Below, piece after piece: positions 33,227 through 43,429 of a stretch of 64,000 nt of DNA. The position numbers and the translations under genes were made by a program. Origin of the DNA: Pelagomonas calceolata. Its lineage: Eukaryota > Sar > Pelagophyceae > Pelagomonadales > Pelagomonadaceae. Where the stretch lies: positions 248,001 to 312,000 of the forward strand of contig CAKKNE010000005.1 of assembly GCA_918797485.1 (NCBI GenBank), read 5' to 3'. The first letter of the stretch is position 1. Every line of letters begins with the position of its first letter. The notes beneath the pieces were generated by a model that made no database searches, was not told the DNA's origin, and saw nothing but the letters and a program-made list of their open reading frames with translations.

Positions 33227-33737
33227 GCTGTAATCGATGTGTTCTAGCTAAATCTGAGCGCTGTAACTTGGGCAGCGCTGCCGTCAGGCTCGGAAATGAG
33301 TAATGCGCTAGCGATATTACCACGGCACGCCCGGAAACACTCGAAAAACCTGGAAATTGGCTAGTCAGAGAAACCCGTTTTGTTGATGCTTTTTCGAGAA
33401 GTCCAAACACCACATGTGCCGCGCACAGAGGTACGGCGATACGGCGGGCGCCTTCGATCGCCCGAGAGTTCCGCGACCCGCGCCGCCTAAAATCGGTTGC
33501 AAGCCAACGTGCGCGAAGGCTGTGCGCGTACGACGGAGCAGGCTCCGGGGTTTCCCCATTTAAGCTGCCACCACACGCACGGCTCCACGTCTACGACTCG
33601 GGGCAGCCCAACGACGCGCGCCGGGCAGCAAAGTCCCCACCCTAGCGTGAGCCCCACGCCGTCGACGCGACGCCCACCGCCGGCGGGACACGCGACGCCA
33701 CGCCCCAACGACGCGGCACCACGGCCGTGACGCCACG
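33227..33737. other. Divergent intergenic region
   Basis: This 511-bp gap includes a CTAGC with downstream GCTGTAACT near 33244, a possible remnant of the promoter motif. No gene is seen. Confidence 0.4.
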
Positions 33738-35617
33738 ATGGCCGACGCCTCCGAATCACTAAGGACGCTCCGAATAGCCCATGCTGAATTACAGAGGCGC
33801 TGCCGCAAGCAAGCCAAGCAGCTGAAAGACAAAGACACCGCATCCGTCGGCAAGAACGCGACCCTCCAGGCCGAGAATTTGAGCTTGCGGCAGCGCACGA
33901 AGCACCTGAGCCAGAAGCTGAAGGCCGTGCAAGAGCACGCCGAGAAGGCACGCCTCACCTACCAGCGCCGGGCGACGGCGGAGGCGGCCGGGAGTGGCGC
34001 CGTGCGGGCGGCCGAGGAGTTCTGTCGGAGGGCGGAAGAGGCCGAAGAGCGAACGCGGGAGGCCCTGCAGGAGAACGCGGAGCTACAAAATCATGTCAAG
34101 CAGTTGAAATCAGCCTTAACGTTGCAAGGCAAGCAGATCACGTTCTCCGGGACGGCGCCGCGGACGCCCAAAGACGCTCTCGAGAGTTATCTCGCCTCGG
34201 AGGACGTCCTGGGCGTGGCGAGTCCTTCAGTACAAGCCCGGTCGCCCAATCTACATGATGACTGGCACGCGCTACGACGAAGCGTCGAAGCGGTTGGCCG
34301 AGGCGGAACGGACCGCTTCGGACCAAGCGGTCATGATCGCCGGGCTCCAACAACAGATCGCGCGCGACGCCGGGCGGCCGCCGCCATCACCCTTGCATTT
34401 CGGCCGCCGAGAACCGGAACCTTTTGACACGTTCCCGCCCATCGAGGCCGCGTCGACGCGCGACGACGAGCCCACGGACTTCGCGTCGACGCGCGACGAG
34501 CCTGATTTCGAGACACCCGCCAAACGCGAGTCCCTGCCGCCCATCGACGACGCCGCCGCGGAGGTCAAGGCCGAGCTGCGGTTGATCCGGGAGAGCCAGG
34601 AGGCATTGGTGAGGAGCTTTAGGGAAAGACCGGCGGAACCCGGTGTCGTCGAGAAGGACTCGGCGGCCCTCGCCAATGCGCGAAAGCGGGCCCAGGACGC
34701 CGAGGAGACCCTCGCCAAAGTGCGGGACGAGGCGCGTGCTCTCCGAGACGACCTCGACCAGCGGGATAAGATCGTGAGGGAGCTGCGGAACGAAATCCAA
34801 GCTCGCGACGGGCGCGTCGCCGAGCTCGAGACGAAGGCGCGTCGCGTCGTTGTCCTTCGGGGACGTCGAGGCGAAGTTGGAGGCGGCGGCGGCGGCGCGG
34901 GCCGACGCCGAGGAACGCGTCAAGGAGGCGACGGCGGCGCGCGACAAGGCCGAGGGGCGGCGCGCCGAGGCGTTCCGGGCGCGCGAGGACGCCGACGCGG
35001 CGCGCGAGGCGGCCGAGGTGAAACTCGAGGAGGCCGTGGCAAGGGCGGACGCCGCCGAGGCGCGGCTCGCCGAACGGAGCGCCGCGGGCCGGCCTCCGGT
35101 CGAACGGACGCCCGCGCGGCCGACTACCGCGGACCTGCCGCTCTCCGCGGGCTCGCCGCTCTCGCCGGACGCGCCGCCGGCGCTCGCGGCGGGGCCGTTG
35201 TCTCCGCGCGACCCGCCGACATCGATCTCGCCGCGGCGCGGGGCCCCGACGCCGGCCGCGCCGGCAGCATCGACCGTCGCGCCGGCAGCAGCATCGACCG
35301 TCGCGGCGGCGGCGCCATCCGTCGAGGCGTCGAAGCCGGCCGCCGCCGCGCCGCCCGCGGAGGTGTCGCCGGACAAGGCCTCTGTGCTCGCCGTCGCCGC
35401 TCGCGTCGACGCGGCCGCGGCCGCGGCGTTCGCGGCCGGCCAGGCGGCCGCAGCCGTTAACCTGAGGCCTCCCGCGCCCGGCGCCGCGCGAGCTGCCGAG
35501 GGTGTGGTGGTCGGCGCCCGGGGAGTAATTTGGGCTCAGGCTAGTTACGTCGCAGGGTCCCCCGTACCCCTCCCGCTCCCCCCGGGCCCACCCGTCCGAT
35601 TTGATCTAGCGGCGTAA
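33738..35617 (+). CDS. Coiled-coil protein with Pro/Ala-rich tail, frame interrupted
   Basis: From MADASESLRTLR the first 170 residues are heptad-rich coiled coil. The frame moves by one base near 34262 and again near 34850, but coiled-coil character continues across both (RYDEASKRLAEAERTASDQ, then GDVEAKLEAAAAARADAEE). Both breaks are therefore probably consensus errors. The last 170 residues are Ala/Pro/Val-rich and disordered. The stop TAA at 35617 lies inside a CTAG-bounded motif. No family is recognised; a structural or centrosomal role is only a guess. Confidence 0.6.
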
Positions 35618-35625
35618 GATACTAG
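35606..35625 (+). promoter_or_regulatory. CTAG-bounded promoter-type motif
   Basis: CTAGCGGC-GTAAGATACTAG, 20 bp. It overlaps the stop codon of the upstream gene and lies 201 bp before the pentapeptide-protein start at 35826. Confidence 0.65.
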
Positions 35626-35825
35626 CAAGCAGCTCTGGCAAACTTGACATTTGCTGTCAGTGCATCTGTTCGAGCAACTCCCCGCTGAACAGAAGACCGA
35701 GAAGGCATCATTTGATTGCTTCCGTCGATCCCTGTAGCCACTGCAAGCGCCGGGGCACGAGACTACTGAATCTGAGCCTGCCAGTGCTCATCTGCTGTCA
35801 GGTTGCTGCTTGCCCCAAATTCACC

Positions 35826-36338
35826 ATGCGGTGCTTGTTAGGACTCCTCGTAGCCAGCGCGACGGCGCTCCGACCTGTGGCGCGCCGCGCGGCCCTCAAA
35901 ACTCTGAGCACGCTCGTCGCGCTGCCCACCGCCGCGACCGCCATTTCAGGAGGCGGCAAGGACTACGCCGAAGCAACCATAAAAAACCAGAACTTCGACG
36001 GCCAGAAGCTCGACAACAAGGACTTTAGCGGCGCGGACGCGGTAGACACGAGCTTCAAGAAGGCGAGCCTCCGCGGCGCGCGCTTCTTCAAATCCGACTG
36101 TGAAAGGGCCGATTTTACAGGAGCCGACCTCACGGGCGCGTCCTTCGAGAGCGCCAACTTAAAAGATGCGGTCCTCGCCGGCGCGAAAGCCGAGGGCACG
36201 GCGTTCTCGCAGACGATCTTGGATGCGAAGTCCTTCGAGGGCGCGGACTTCACGGAGGCGGTGGTCCAGCCCTACGTGCAGAAGGAGCTCTGCAAGCGGG
36301 TTTCTGGGAATACGGCGGAGAGCCTCTTCTGCCCCTGA
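35826..36338 (+). CDS. Pentapeptide-repeat protein, probable thylakoid lumen
   Basis: A 170-residue protein. The N-terminus MRCLLGLLVASATA is a signal peptide followed by a basic transit-like segment with RR and a hydrophobic ALPTAATA. This is the layout of a protein going through ER and plastid to the thylakoid lumen in red-lineage algae. From residue about 48 on there are A(D/N)LxX repeats (NFDGQKLDNKDFSGAD, ADFTGADLTGASFESANL). It resembles plant lumenal TL17/TL20.3-type proteins; the function of that family is unclear. It is intronless and converges with the adenylyl cyclase. Confidence 0.8.
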   Translation: MRCLLGLLVASATALRPVARRAALKTLSTLVALPTAATAISGGGKDYAEATIKNQNFDGQKLDNKDFSGADAVDTSFKKASLRGARFFKSDCERADFTGADLTGASFESANLKDAVLAGAKAEGTAFSQTILDAKSFEGADFTEAVVQPYVQKELCKRVSGNTAESLFCP

Positions 36339-36424
36339 TGAGTAAGAGATACAATTCAAGTGTTATGTACACCGTATAGAGAGAGAGATTGGACGCGCAG
36401 ATGGACGTCCGGTAAAGTACGAAT

Positions 36425-39400
36425 TCAGTCGTGGGGCGGCGCCGGGTTGCCGTTCCGCGGCGTGTTCGCCGGCGAGCCCCTACATTCCGCTAAAGTAGGA
36501 GCCGTCGGCGCTATCACCCTAACTTGCCCGGACGGGCTGATCTCGCGCAGGGGCGAGCCGCGCTCCGGCGACGACGCCGCCATCGAGGACGGAGGCGAGG
36601 GCGGCGCGTCGGCGTCGGCACTTTTCATGGCCCGTTCCACTTGATCCCTTTGACTTTCCATGGCCCTTAATTCAGCAACCGAAGCCTGGTACAAGCCGTG
36701 GCGCTGGCCCAATGAAGCTCTACTGCGAACAGCCTGGGCCTGGAAGTTGATGGCTTCGTCTAAGACAAGTAGCCCGGCCCGCCTCGCAGATAAGGAGTCG
36801 CGCTGCTGGAGCATCTTGCTACCTTGATGGCGCCGGACGCGCGCCAGGCCCGCGAGCGCGTGCGCCGCGCGCGGGTGCGCGTCGGCGCTCTCGTCGAACG
36901 TGTAATTCCTTAATGCCAGATCGAAGAACGCCCGCGCCGCGTCGAAGATGGCCATTTCGACCGTCAACGATCCTAGTGATACGGCCACTTGCGCGACGTC
37001 CAAATGCGAACCATTCCCATCTTCCCTGATACGCAGAGCCTCCATCAATTTACCCTCGGCCTTTTTGTACAATGCAGAACGCTCTAGTATTAACGTAGAT
37101 CCATATAAGTCGTCGTCCTCCATTGATGAAGTGGAGGCCGAGCCCCACCTGTGTCGAACGACAGCGTCACGACGCGGCCGCGGCTCGCTCGCGAGACGCG
37201 CAGACGCTCTGATGATCATGAAGACGGCGTCACGGCGGTGTGGCATCGCGTTGACGCCATCGACGCGAAGTTGAAGTTCGGAAAAGTTCGGAAACCACGC
37301 TGAGTCAGCACCTTCGACCGCTAGCAGGTGGAGGCACCTTCTGATATTTCACGAATTTCTTCGCCGAGACCTGTTTTTTCAGAGAAGGTTTCCGGAGCAC
37401 GGTCCGCGCGTCGCCGTGCACGACGTCGCACAACCGCTTGTTCTTTCGCGGCCCCCGCGCGCTGCGCGCAGTTCTGGTAGAAGGTCCCGAAGCCGTTCAA
37501 AGCACTCGCAGCAAAGGGTAGGTCGTTGCGCTTCTTCGCTATGCGCACGGCGTGCGCAAAGCAGCCCTCCGTGAGCCGGCAGCGTCGTCTGCTCTCCAAA
37601 GCTACTCCGGAACGCATGAGGCACCATCCGAGTTGGTTCAGCGCTCTTGCTAATAAGTCGAGTTCCTCGTTCGGTAACTCAGTTTCATTTTTAGCTATAC
37701 AACCAGCACTAAAGTCGGCCTCCGCGAGCTCGTCGGAGTCGACGCCGAGCATCTCTAATCCCCTTGTGAGGAGGGGTATCGGGCCTTCTCCTAAAGGCGC
37801 TTGCTCTCGGTCCACATCTCTTGGCCTAGGTGCCAATTCAAACCTCGCATAGAGTTCAGCCAACCCTAGAAAAGCTGACAATCGAGCAGCTTTCGCTAGC
37901 GATAATTTCCCGACTTCCTCTTCGACGAAGGACGGCTGCTCCATGCTTACGACCCTTCTATAATGCTGTTCCGCTTCTCGGTACAAGCCTAGCGCCGTGG
38001 CATCCCTCGCAGCCAACAGACTATATTCTTTCGCCTTGCCGTCTAGAGACCGTGATTTCGTGCTATGATCAGCCAACAACAGATGCAAGTCCTTCGTCGT
38101 GAGTTTCAAGGCAGCGACGACCGTGTCGATGGCTCTCCGTTCGTCCGTATGCGTGATGCATTCCCGACCTTCCAAGACACATAGACAGTCCTCGAAGAAC
38201 TCCGCGATGCGCCGGTGGTACTCGCGCTTCTGCTCGTCGGGCACCACCCCATAAATCACCTCGGCGATTTGCTGGTTCCTAAACCGGTACAGGCCCGCCG
38301 GCCGCCTGTTTCTCTTGGCTCTTTCTGATGCTCTAAACTTCTCCAGTAAATCTTCATGATCTACTGGTTCTGCCGAATCCGATCTTAATCTAGTTTCCGT
38401 GCTTCCGACGTCCGAACTATCGCCACCCACGACACTTCCGCGACACGACATGCGGTCGCCCGCAATGGACCGTAGGTCGTCGCCCGCCACAGATCTAAAG
38501 TCATCCCCATAATTCGACGCGCGCCCGCCGCCGTACACCGAACCGCCTAGATCGCCCCGCTCCTCCGCAATTCGTTGCGACCAAGCTAGGCGCTGTGCCG
38601 CTCTAGTGTTTTTTGCGATCGGTGCCATGCGAATCCGCCACGATCAACTGAGCTTTCACTAACTCGTCGATGGCGTCGTCGTTGCCGCTATCCTTCGGGC
38701 CCGGAAAGCACGTCCGCAGCGCCTCTTTATGAAACACTGCGCCAAATGCGGAAGCGAGCTTCGCGAAGGTAGTCGCGTTCAAACTCAAAGCGTCGAGCTT
38801 CTGCGTGATGATGCCTTCGAGACCCGACGGCATGATGCTGTTGTCGTCGGGCGAGGGGATCGACAACGACTCGAGCGCCAACACGCGCCGCCAGACGCCG
38901 TCCGCCTCCTTCATGAGGTACCGGGCGTGGCGCCGCTCCAGCACCCAGGAGACGCAGGCCGTCGCCGCCACGACGGTAGCACTTCTGGCAGCGTTCGTCA
39001 GCATGGCCCGCTCGCCGACGACCGTCCCCTCGCTAATTTCGGCCACTTTCACGCCGGCCACGAAGCACTCCATCGTCCCCTCCAGCAGGATGTAGACCGT
39101 CGACCCCTGCTCTCCTTCACTGATCACAGTTTCTCCAGGTGCGCTATGTAGTCTACGCAGTCGATGGCAGACGTACCTGTGTGGAGACGTGTGGACTCTC
39201 ATGCGGTCTCAATGAAGACGTCGCGGCGGTGCGGCTTCGTGGAGACGCCAGCGCCGCCACCAGATCAAGTTCAAGGTCAACTTCAACACCGAGTCAGTAC
39301 GAGAACTTTTTTTCATCATCTAAATTAATGAAGCACGGCACTTTTCTGAGAGCGCTCCGCACGACCTCGCGCGTCTCGGGCGAGGCCATACCTCTGACAG

Positions 39401-42400
39401 CATCTCTATCTTCATTATCGTCGGGCAGCACGTCGTCGACCTGGCCGTCCTCGAGCTTGCGCACGTGGTTCTCGATGGCGTCGCCTGCGCGGCCAGCGAC
39501 CGGTGAGTCCTGCGGTGGTTTCTTTTTCGATGTTGAGGCCGTTCGGACAGGTGGACTTCGTGAGCCTCCACGCCATCGAGCAGACGCAGGGCGCCTGAAG
39601 TTTGATTTCCACACAGGTCGTCACATAACGCCAGTACTAAGACTGGTAGGCCGGCACACTTCCTCCTCACGTTTTCTACGGTGGCCGGCGTCACGGCGTG
39701 TAAGGGTACATCTAGTGCGGCGCACAACAGTCTTGACGACGCGAAGGCGTCCAAAGGCTGTAGCGTGAGGTGGAGGATGCGATCTTCGAAGGACGCTAAC
39801 CGCTCCCACGCAGCGGGGAGTTCCGCGCCGCCCCTTTTAGCTAGGACGACGACAACTCTCGCTCGACCACGTCTGGCCGGCGGCTTCGCCGTTAAATCCT
39901 CGAGGAGCTCCCACGACGGCGCGTCGAGTCGATGGGCGTTGTCCAAGAGTATCAGCGTTCTTCTAGGTAGGAAGCCCTTGCCCTGACTTGAGGTGAGGGC
40001 CGCAAAGACCGCGCCCAGAAATTCGCGCTTGAAGACCGGGCTTCCAGTCAACCTGCGCGGAGCATCGCGGTCTCGCGACGCGGTCCGATGTGGCATCGCG
40101 TCGACGGCGTCCTGATGACCACGTAGACCCTCGTGGGATCGCGTCGACGGCGTCGCGGCGGCGCTGTCTCGTGAAGACGCCATCGACGCGACCGCGCCGC
40201 GACGGCCCCGACGCGGTCCGAATGGCCCCAAACTCGAAAAAGAAACCACCCACGACATGGTACGAGTCGCATCGAATGAAGGCACCTTCATAAAACGCGG
40301 AGAGCGCACTCCTCGTCGTCTTCATCAAAACACGACAGGTGACCGCCGAACTTGACGCGCTGACTCCGCGTCATCTTGCCATGAACAAATTTAGCTCGTT
40401 CCCCGCCCTCGTACTCTTCTTCCTCTTCTATGTCGAGGGCCTTGCCCACTTTCGAGGCCAGTGCCGACAGGTGGAGCAACTCGTGGGCCGAATCGTCGAG
40501 GGTGAGCGGCGACTCCCGCCCCAGAGCCTTGGGCTCGGGCTCGCTCATCCTGACGGTGAGTAGATTCCTGATGATCGACAGCCAGACGGCGAAGGGCCGG
40601 CCCTGCGAGACCTCGTCCGCGTGGGCTTCCACACATTTCCACTCATTTTGATGCACGGACCGGACCTCTCTGAGCAACCGAGATTTGCCTAGTCCCGACT
40701 CCCCATCGACACTAATCACGCGACACGCGTCGCCGATGTCAAACTCGTCGCCCTCTGATTCATCTGAATACTCGCTGCCCGCCCTACTATCGCCTCGCAC
40801 CGCATCTAACACTGCGCTGATGTCTCTTAATACATCATCGTTGCCCGTGAAGGCCACGTCTTCATGAGTGAGAGTATGAGCTCTATCTTTAGCTGCTTCC
40901 TCGAGGCTGAACACCTGCGCGGAGCGACGCGGTCCGAACGGCCTCAAATCGATCTCGTCTGATGGACACGAGTCGCATGGTATGAAGGCACCGACGTGGG
41001 ACGCCGAGATCGCGGACCTTGACCATCTCCGAGAAGCCCTTGGCCTTGATGGGTTCGCACGCGTTGAAGACGCAGAGCCGAGCTTGCGGAGAAACTGAGG
41101 TAGCTCGCTCGATGCCGGACTCGACGTAGACGTCCTTATCGCTCTTGGCCGCGGCGCACATGAGCCGCGCCGCTAAATTCACGGAAGGGCCCATGACGGC
41201 GTACTCGCACCTGCGAGGACGACATGTGAAGTGTTGCGGCGCCTCCACTTCACTGATACGACTCGTCTCCATGAGACGAGGTCTCTGGTCCGAATTTGGG
41301 CCGATTCGAGTCATGACGTCGGAAATAAAACCACCCACGTCATCGTGAGACGGACAGGAGTGTAGCACGGGACGCTGGTCTGGACCGGTTCGGCGCGCCG
41401 ACAAGTCCACAAAAGCCGACGCCGACCGTCACGCCGCACTTCGCCCGCAAGTCGTACCGCTTCAAGGCACTGACAATCGCTAAAGCAACATGCGCCGCCC
41501 GGTACTCGTTGTCCTCGAACGAGTGGCCCCGGACGCCGAAGAACGCGATGGCCACGACGCCTGTGTCCATCGAACGTCATTCCGGCGATGGCGTCGCGAC
41601 GCGCCTCCATCTCAGGGTGACGTGGTCTCTCGACGCGGTCCGAACGGCCTCAAAATCGTGTGTGAGACACGAGTCACGGGACGCCGAGACACGGACCCTT
41701 GTCGTCGACGATGAACTGCCTTAACATCCCGCGCTTGTCCTCGACGCACAGTTTTATAGTGAGAAAGCACGTCTGCACTCGATCCAAGTCGCCACTCAGC
41801 AACGCGTCCTCGAGGTTCCGAATCTCGACGAAGACCGTACTGACCTTCCTCTGTTCGGCTAAATGGTCCTCCGGCGCCTTCTCCACGAGCGACTTCTTCT
41901 TGTCCGGCGACAGGCTCCCGGAGTCGCCCAGTTGTTCAAAAATTTCTCGGACTGAAGGGACGAGGTACGTCTTCAAAATACTCATGTGGGCCTTCTGCGT
42001 TAATCTTGAGCTACTGTTCCCTTGGTGCTGCAACTGGATCAAGGACGGTTCCTCCTGGTCTCGCCGAAAGCCGAAATCAAACGAATTGCGCCGCGGCTGC
42101 GCTTGGATGATGCGACACTCTTTGTGTGTTTTCTTCCCTTTGTAGCCCTTGCGCTCGAGCCGCGGCCACGTTTGTGGAGAGCACGCCGTCATGCCCGCCG
42201 ACGCGCACGGTTCACTGATCGTAATTTGTTGTAAGGGCTCCCCAGCAATGACCGACTCCCACCGGTCCCGGTCCCCGACTCGGTACAAAACGTAGCTACC
42301 ACACCCGATGGCGCAGTGCATCCGCAGCACGGCGGAAACGCCGTCCTCGTCCACTTTATGGACTCCACCGGTGGATGCTTTAGTGAGCTCGAGCGCGCAC

Positions 42401-42921
42401 TTCGCGGCCAGCGCACAGGCCCCGTCCAAGTCGCCCTCGCCAGCACCGGCGACGGGGAAGAGCACGAGCATCGCGTCGCCCGCGAATTTTAAGACGTCGC
42501 CGCCGTTCCTCGCTATTATACCTACGGCTCGCGTGTAGATCTCGTTGATATGTCTTTTTAATGCATCGATCCCGAGTGACGTCGACAAAGCCGTAAACCC
42601 ACTGATATCGACGAAGAGCAACGCGCCGCGGCCCGGCCTCGCGGACGGCTGATCACACGCGGCAGGTAAGCGCCTCGTGCTCTTCGACAGGATGTCTCGC
42701 ACGCTCGGCGACGTCGGCGGGCAGACCTCTAATAATTCCGCATGGACAGACGCCGGCGAGAACTTCGCGAAGGAGTTCAGGAGATCGCTTCTATTTCTAT
42801 TCCGCTCGAGGCGCTTCTTTCGGGTGGTGGCGGACTGGGGTAGACAGCTACAGTACCGCACCGTCGCCTGGGCGGGCTCGTCGTCATCATCGGCGTGCTT
42901 CGGCGACGAGAAGAAGCCCAT
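36425..42921 (-). CDS. ADCY10: Soluble adenylyl cyclase with inserted cyclic-nucleotide-binding domain
   Basis: About 1,798 residues in eight exons: 42921-41697, 41560-41386, 41210-41018, 40914-40310, 40052-39625, 39484-39301, 39176-37312, 37148-36425. Order: cyclase domain 1 (LFVDISGFTALSTSLG; GDVLKFAGDAMLVLFP); cyclase 2 (GVVAIAFFGVRGHSFEDNEY, VGFCGLVGAPNRCEYAVMGP); P-loop NTPase (GESGLGKS; TLILLDNAHRLD); a cNMP-binding domain (APGETVISEGEQGSTVYILL, GTVVGERAML); TPR-like repeats to the end. Domains 1, 2, NTPase and TPR match bicarbonate/Ca2+-regulated sAC (about 1,610 residues in human). One extra base in the A run near 38614 and one near the G run at 37455 break the frame; both are likely consensus errors. 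Confidence 0.9.
37149..37311 (-). mobile_element. Introner-type intron 7 of sAC (family C)
   Basis: The donor is GTGCTGACTCAGCGTGG, then AACTTCAACTTCGCGTCG, and the acceptor is TTCGACACAG. Phase 2. The interior matches 4462-4622. Confidence 0.8.
39177..39300 (-). mobile_element. Introner-type intron 6 of sAC (family C)
   Basis: The donor is GTACTGACTCGGTGTTGAAG and the acceptor CTCCACACAG. GTAC occurs on both sides. It is phase 2 and rebuilds KKFS-YVCHRLRR in the cNMP-binding domain. Confidence 0.8.
39485..39624 (-). mobile_element. Introner intron 5 of sAC, chimera of families B and A
   Basis: One end is the family B terminus (CTGTGTGGAAATCAAAC). The middle is a family A block in inverted order (GGCCTCAACATCGAAAAAGA). 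The acceptor end GGCCGCGCAG is A-like. The flanks GTGACGAC and GCGACGCC match at 6 of 8. Phase 1. Confidence 0.75.
40053..40309 (-). mobile_element. Introner-type intron 4 of sAC (family A long form)
   Basis: A 257-bp copy whose interior closely matches 25680-25946 (CGTCTTCACGAGACAGCGCC and more). The donor is GTGCGCTCTCCGCG in codon GA|G and the acceptor is GATGCTCCGCGCAG. Phase 2. Confidence 0.8.
40915..41017 (-). mobile_element. Introner-type intron 3 of sAC (family A, short)
   Basis: The donor GTCCGCGATCTCGGCGTCCC and acceptor GCTCCGCGCAG lie in phase 0 between SEMVK and VFSLEE. Confidence 0.8.
41211..41385 (-). mobile_element. Introner-type intron 2 of sAC (family A)
   Basis: The donor is GTCCAGACCAGCGTCCC, with GGGTGGTTTTATTTC inside, and the acceptor is GTCCTCGCAG. 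It is phase 2 and rebuilds NR-CEYAVMG, a conserved cyclase stretch. Confidence 0.8.
41561..41696 (-). mobile_element. Introner-type intron 1 of sAC (family A)
   Basis: The donor GTCCGTGTCTCGGCGTCCC and acceptor GATGGACACAG, in phase 1, rebuild DDKG-VVAIAFF in cyclase domain 2. Confidence 0.8.
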
Positions 42922-43429
42922 GGCTGCTCAGCTGTGCTCGGCGCCTCCTCGCGTCGCCTCCTCGCAGGCGCACGAGTCCCGCAGGCGACGATGTGGGGGT
43001 GACACTGAATCAGGCGTGCTGCCTCCCCAAGGACGGTCCCGGGGGCAGCCCGTGGGAATTACGGCGGCTGCAAATTGCCCTCTCTCCCAAAATGCGCAAG
43101 CGAAAGGTTGCGGGTTGGGGTTGCACTAACCAAAGCTCCCGCCGCCCAGGCCGGCGCCCCGCGAGGCGTCACCGCGACGGCTCCCGCGCTCCGTCGCAGC
43201 CGCGCTCCAACTTCAAAACGAGAGCCCCCGTCACCGATATTTGCCGTGCCCTCTCGTTTTTGCTCCCAGCGCTAAATTCGCGCAGGTGCGCGGGAGGGCG
43301 CGGCCGAGCGCCGGCCACGCGCTTTGCAGTCCGTTGCGCAGCTGCAGCCGCGCGTGGGCAGCCCGGTGCGGCAGCGGCGCGCCGCCCAGGGGCAGCCTCT
43401 CCCTGCATCTGCCGTGATCCCAGGGAAGG
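42922..43429. other. Shared promoter region of sAC and PDE
   Basis: This 508-bp gap lies between head-to-head starts of the cAMP-making and cAMP-degrading genes. It is GC-rich with repeated CGCGC and GCAGC tracts. No CTAG-bounded motif or gene is seen. Confidence 0.6.

Noticed and set aside
36350-36424. Introner end in the sAC 3' flank
   Set aside because: The sequence lacks the CAG end and core blocks; it is ordinary convergent intergenic DNA.
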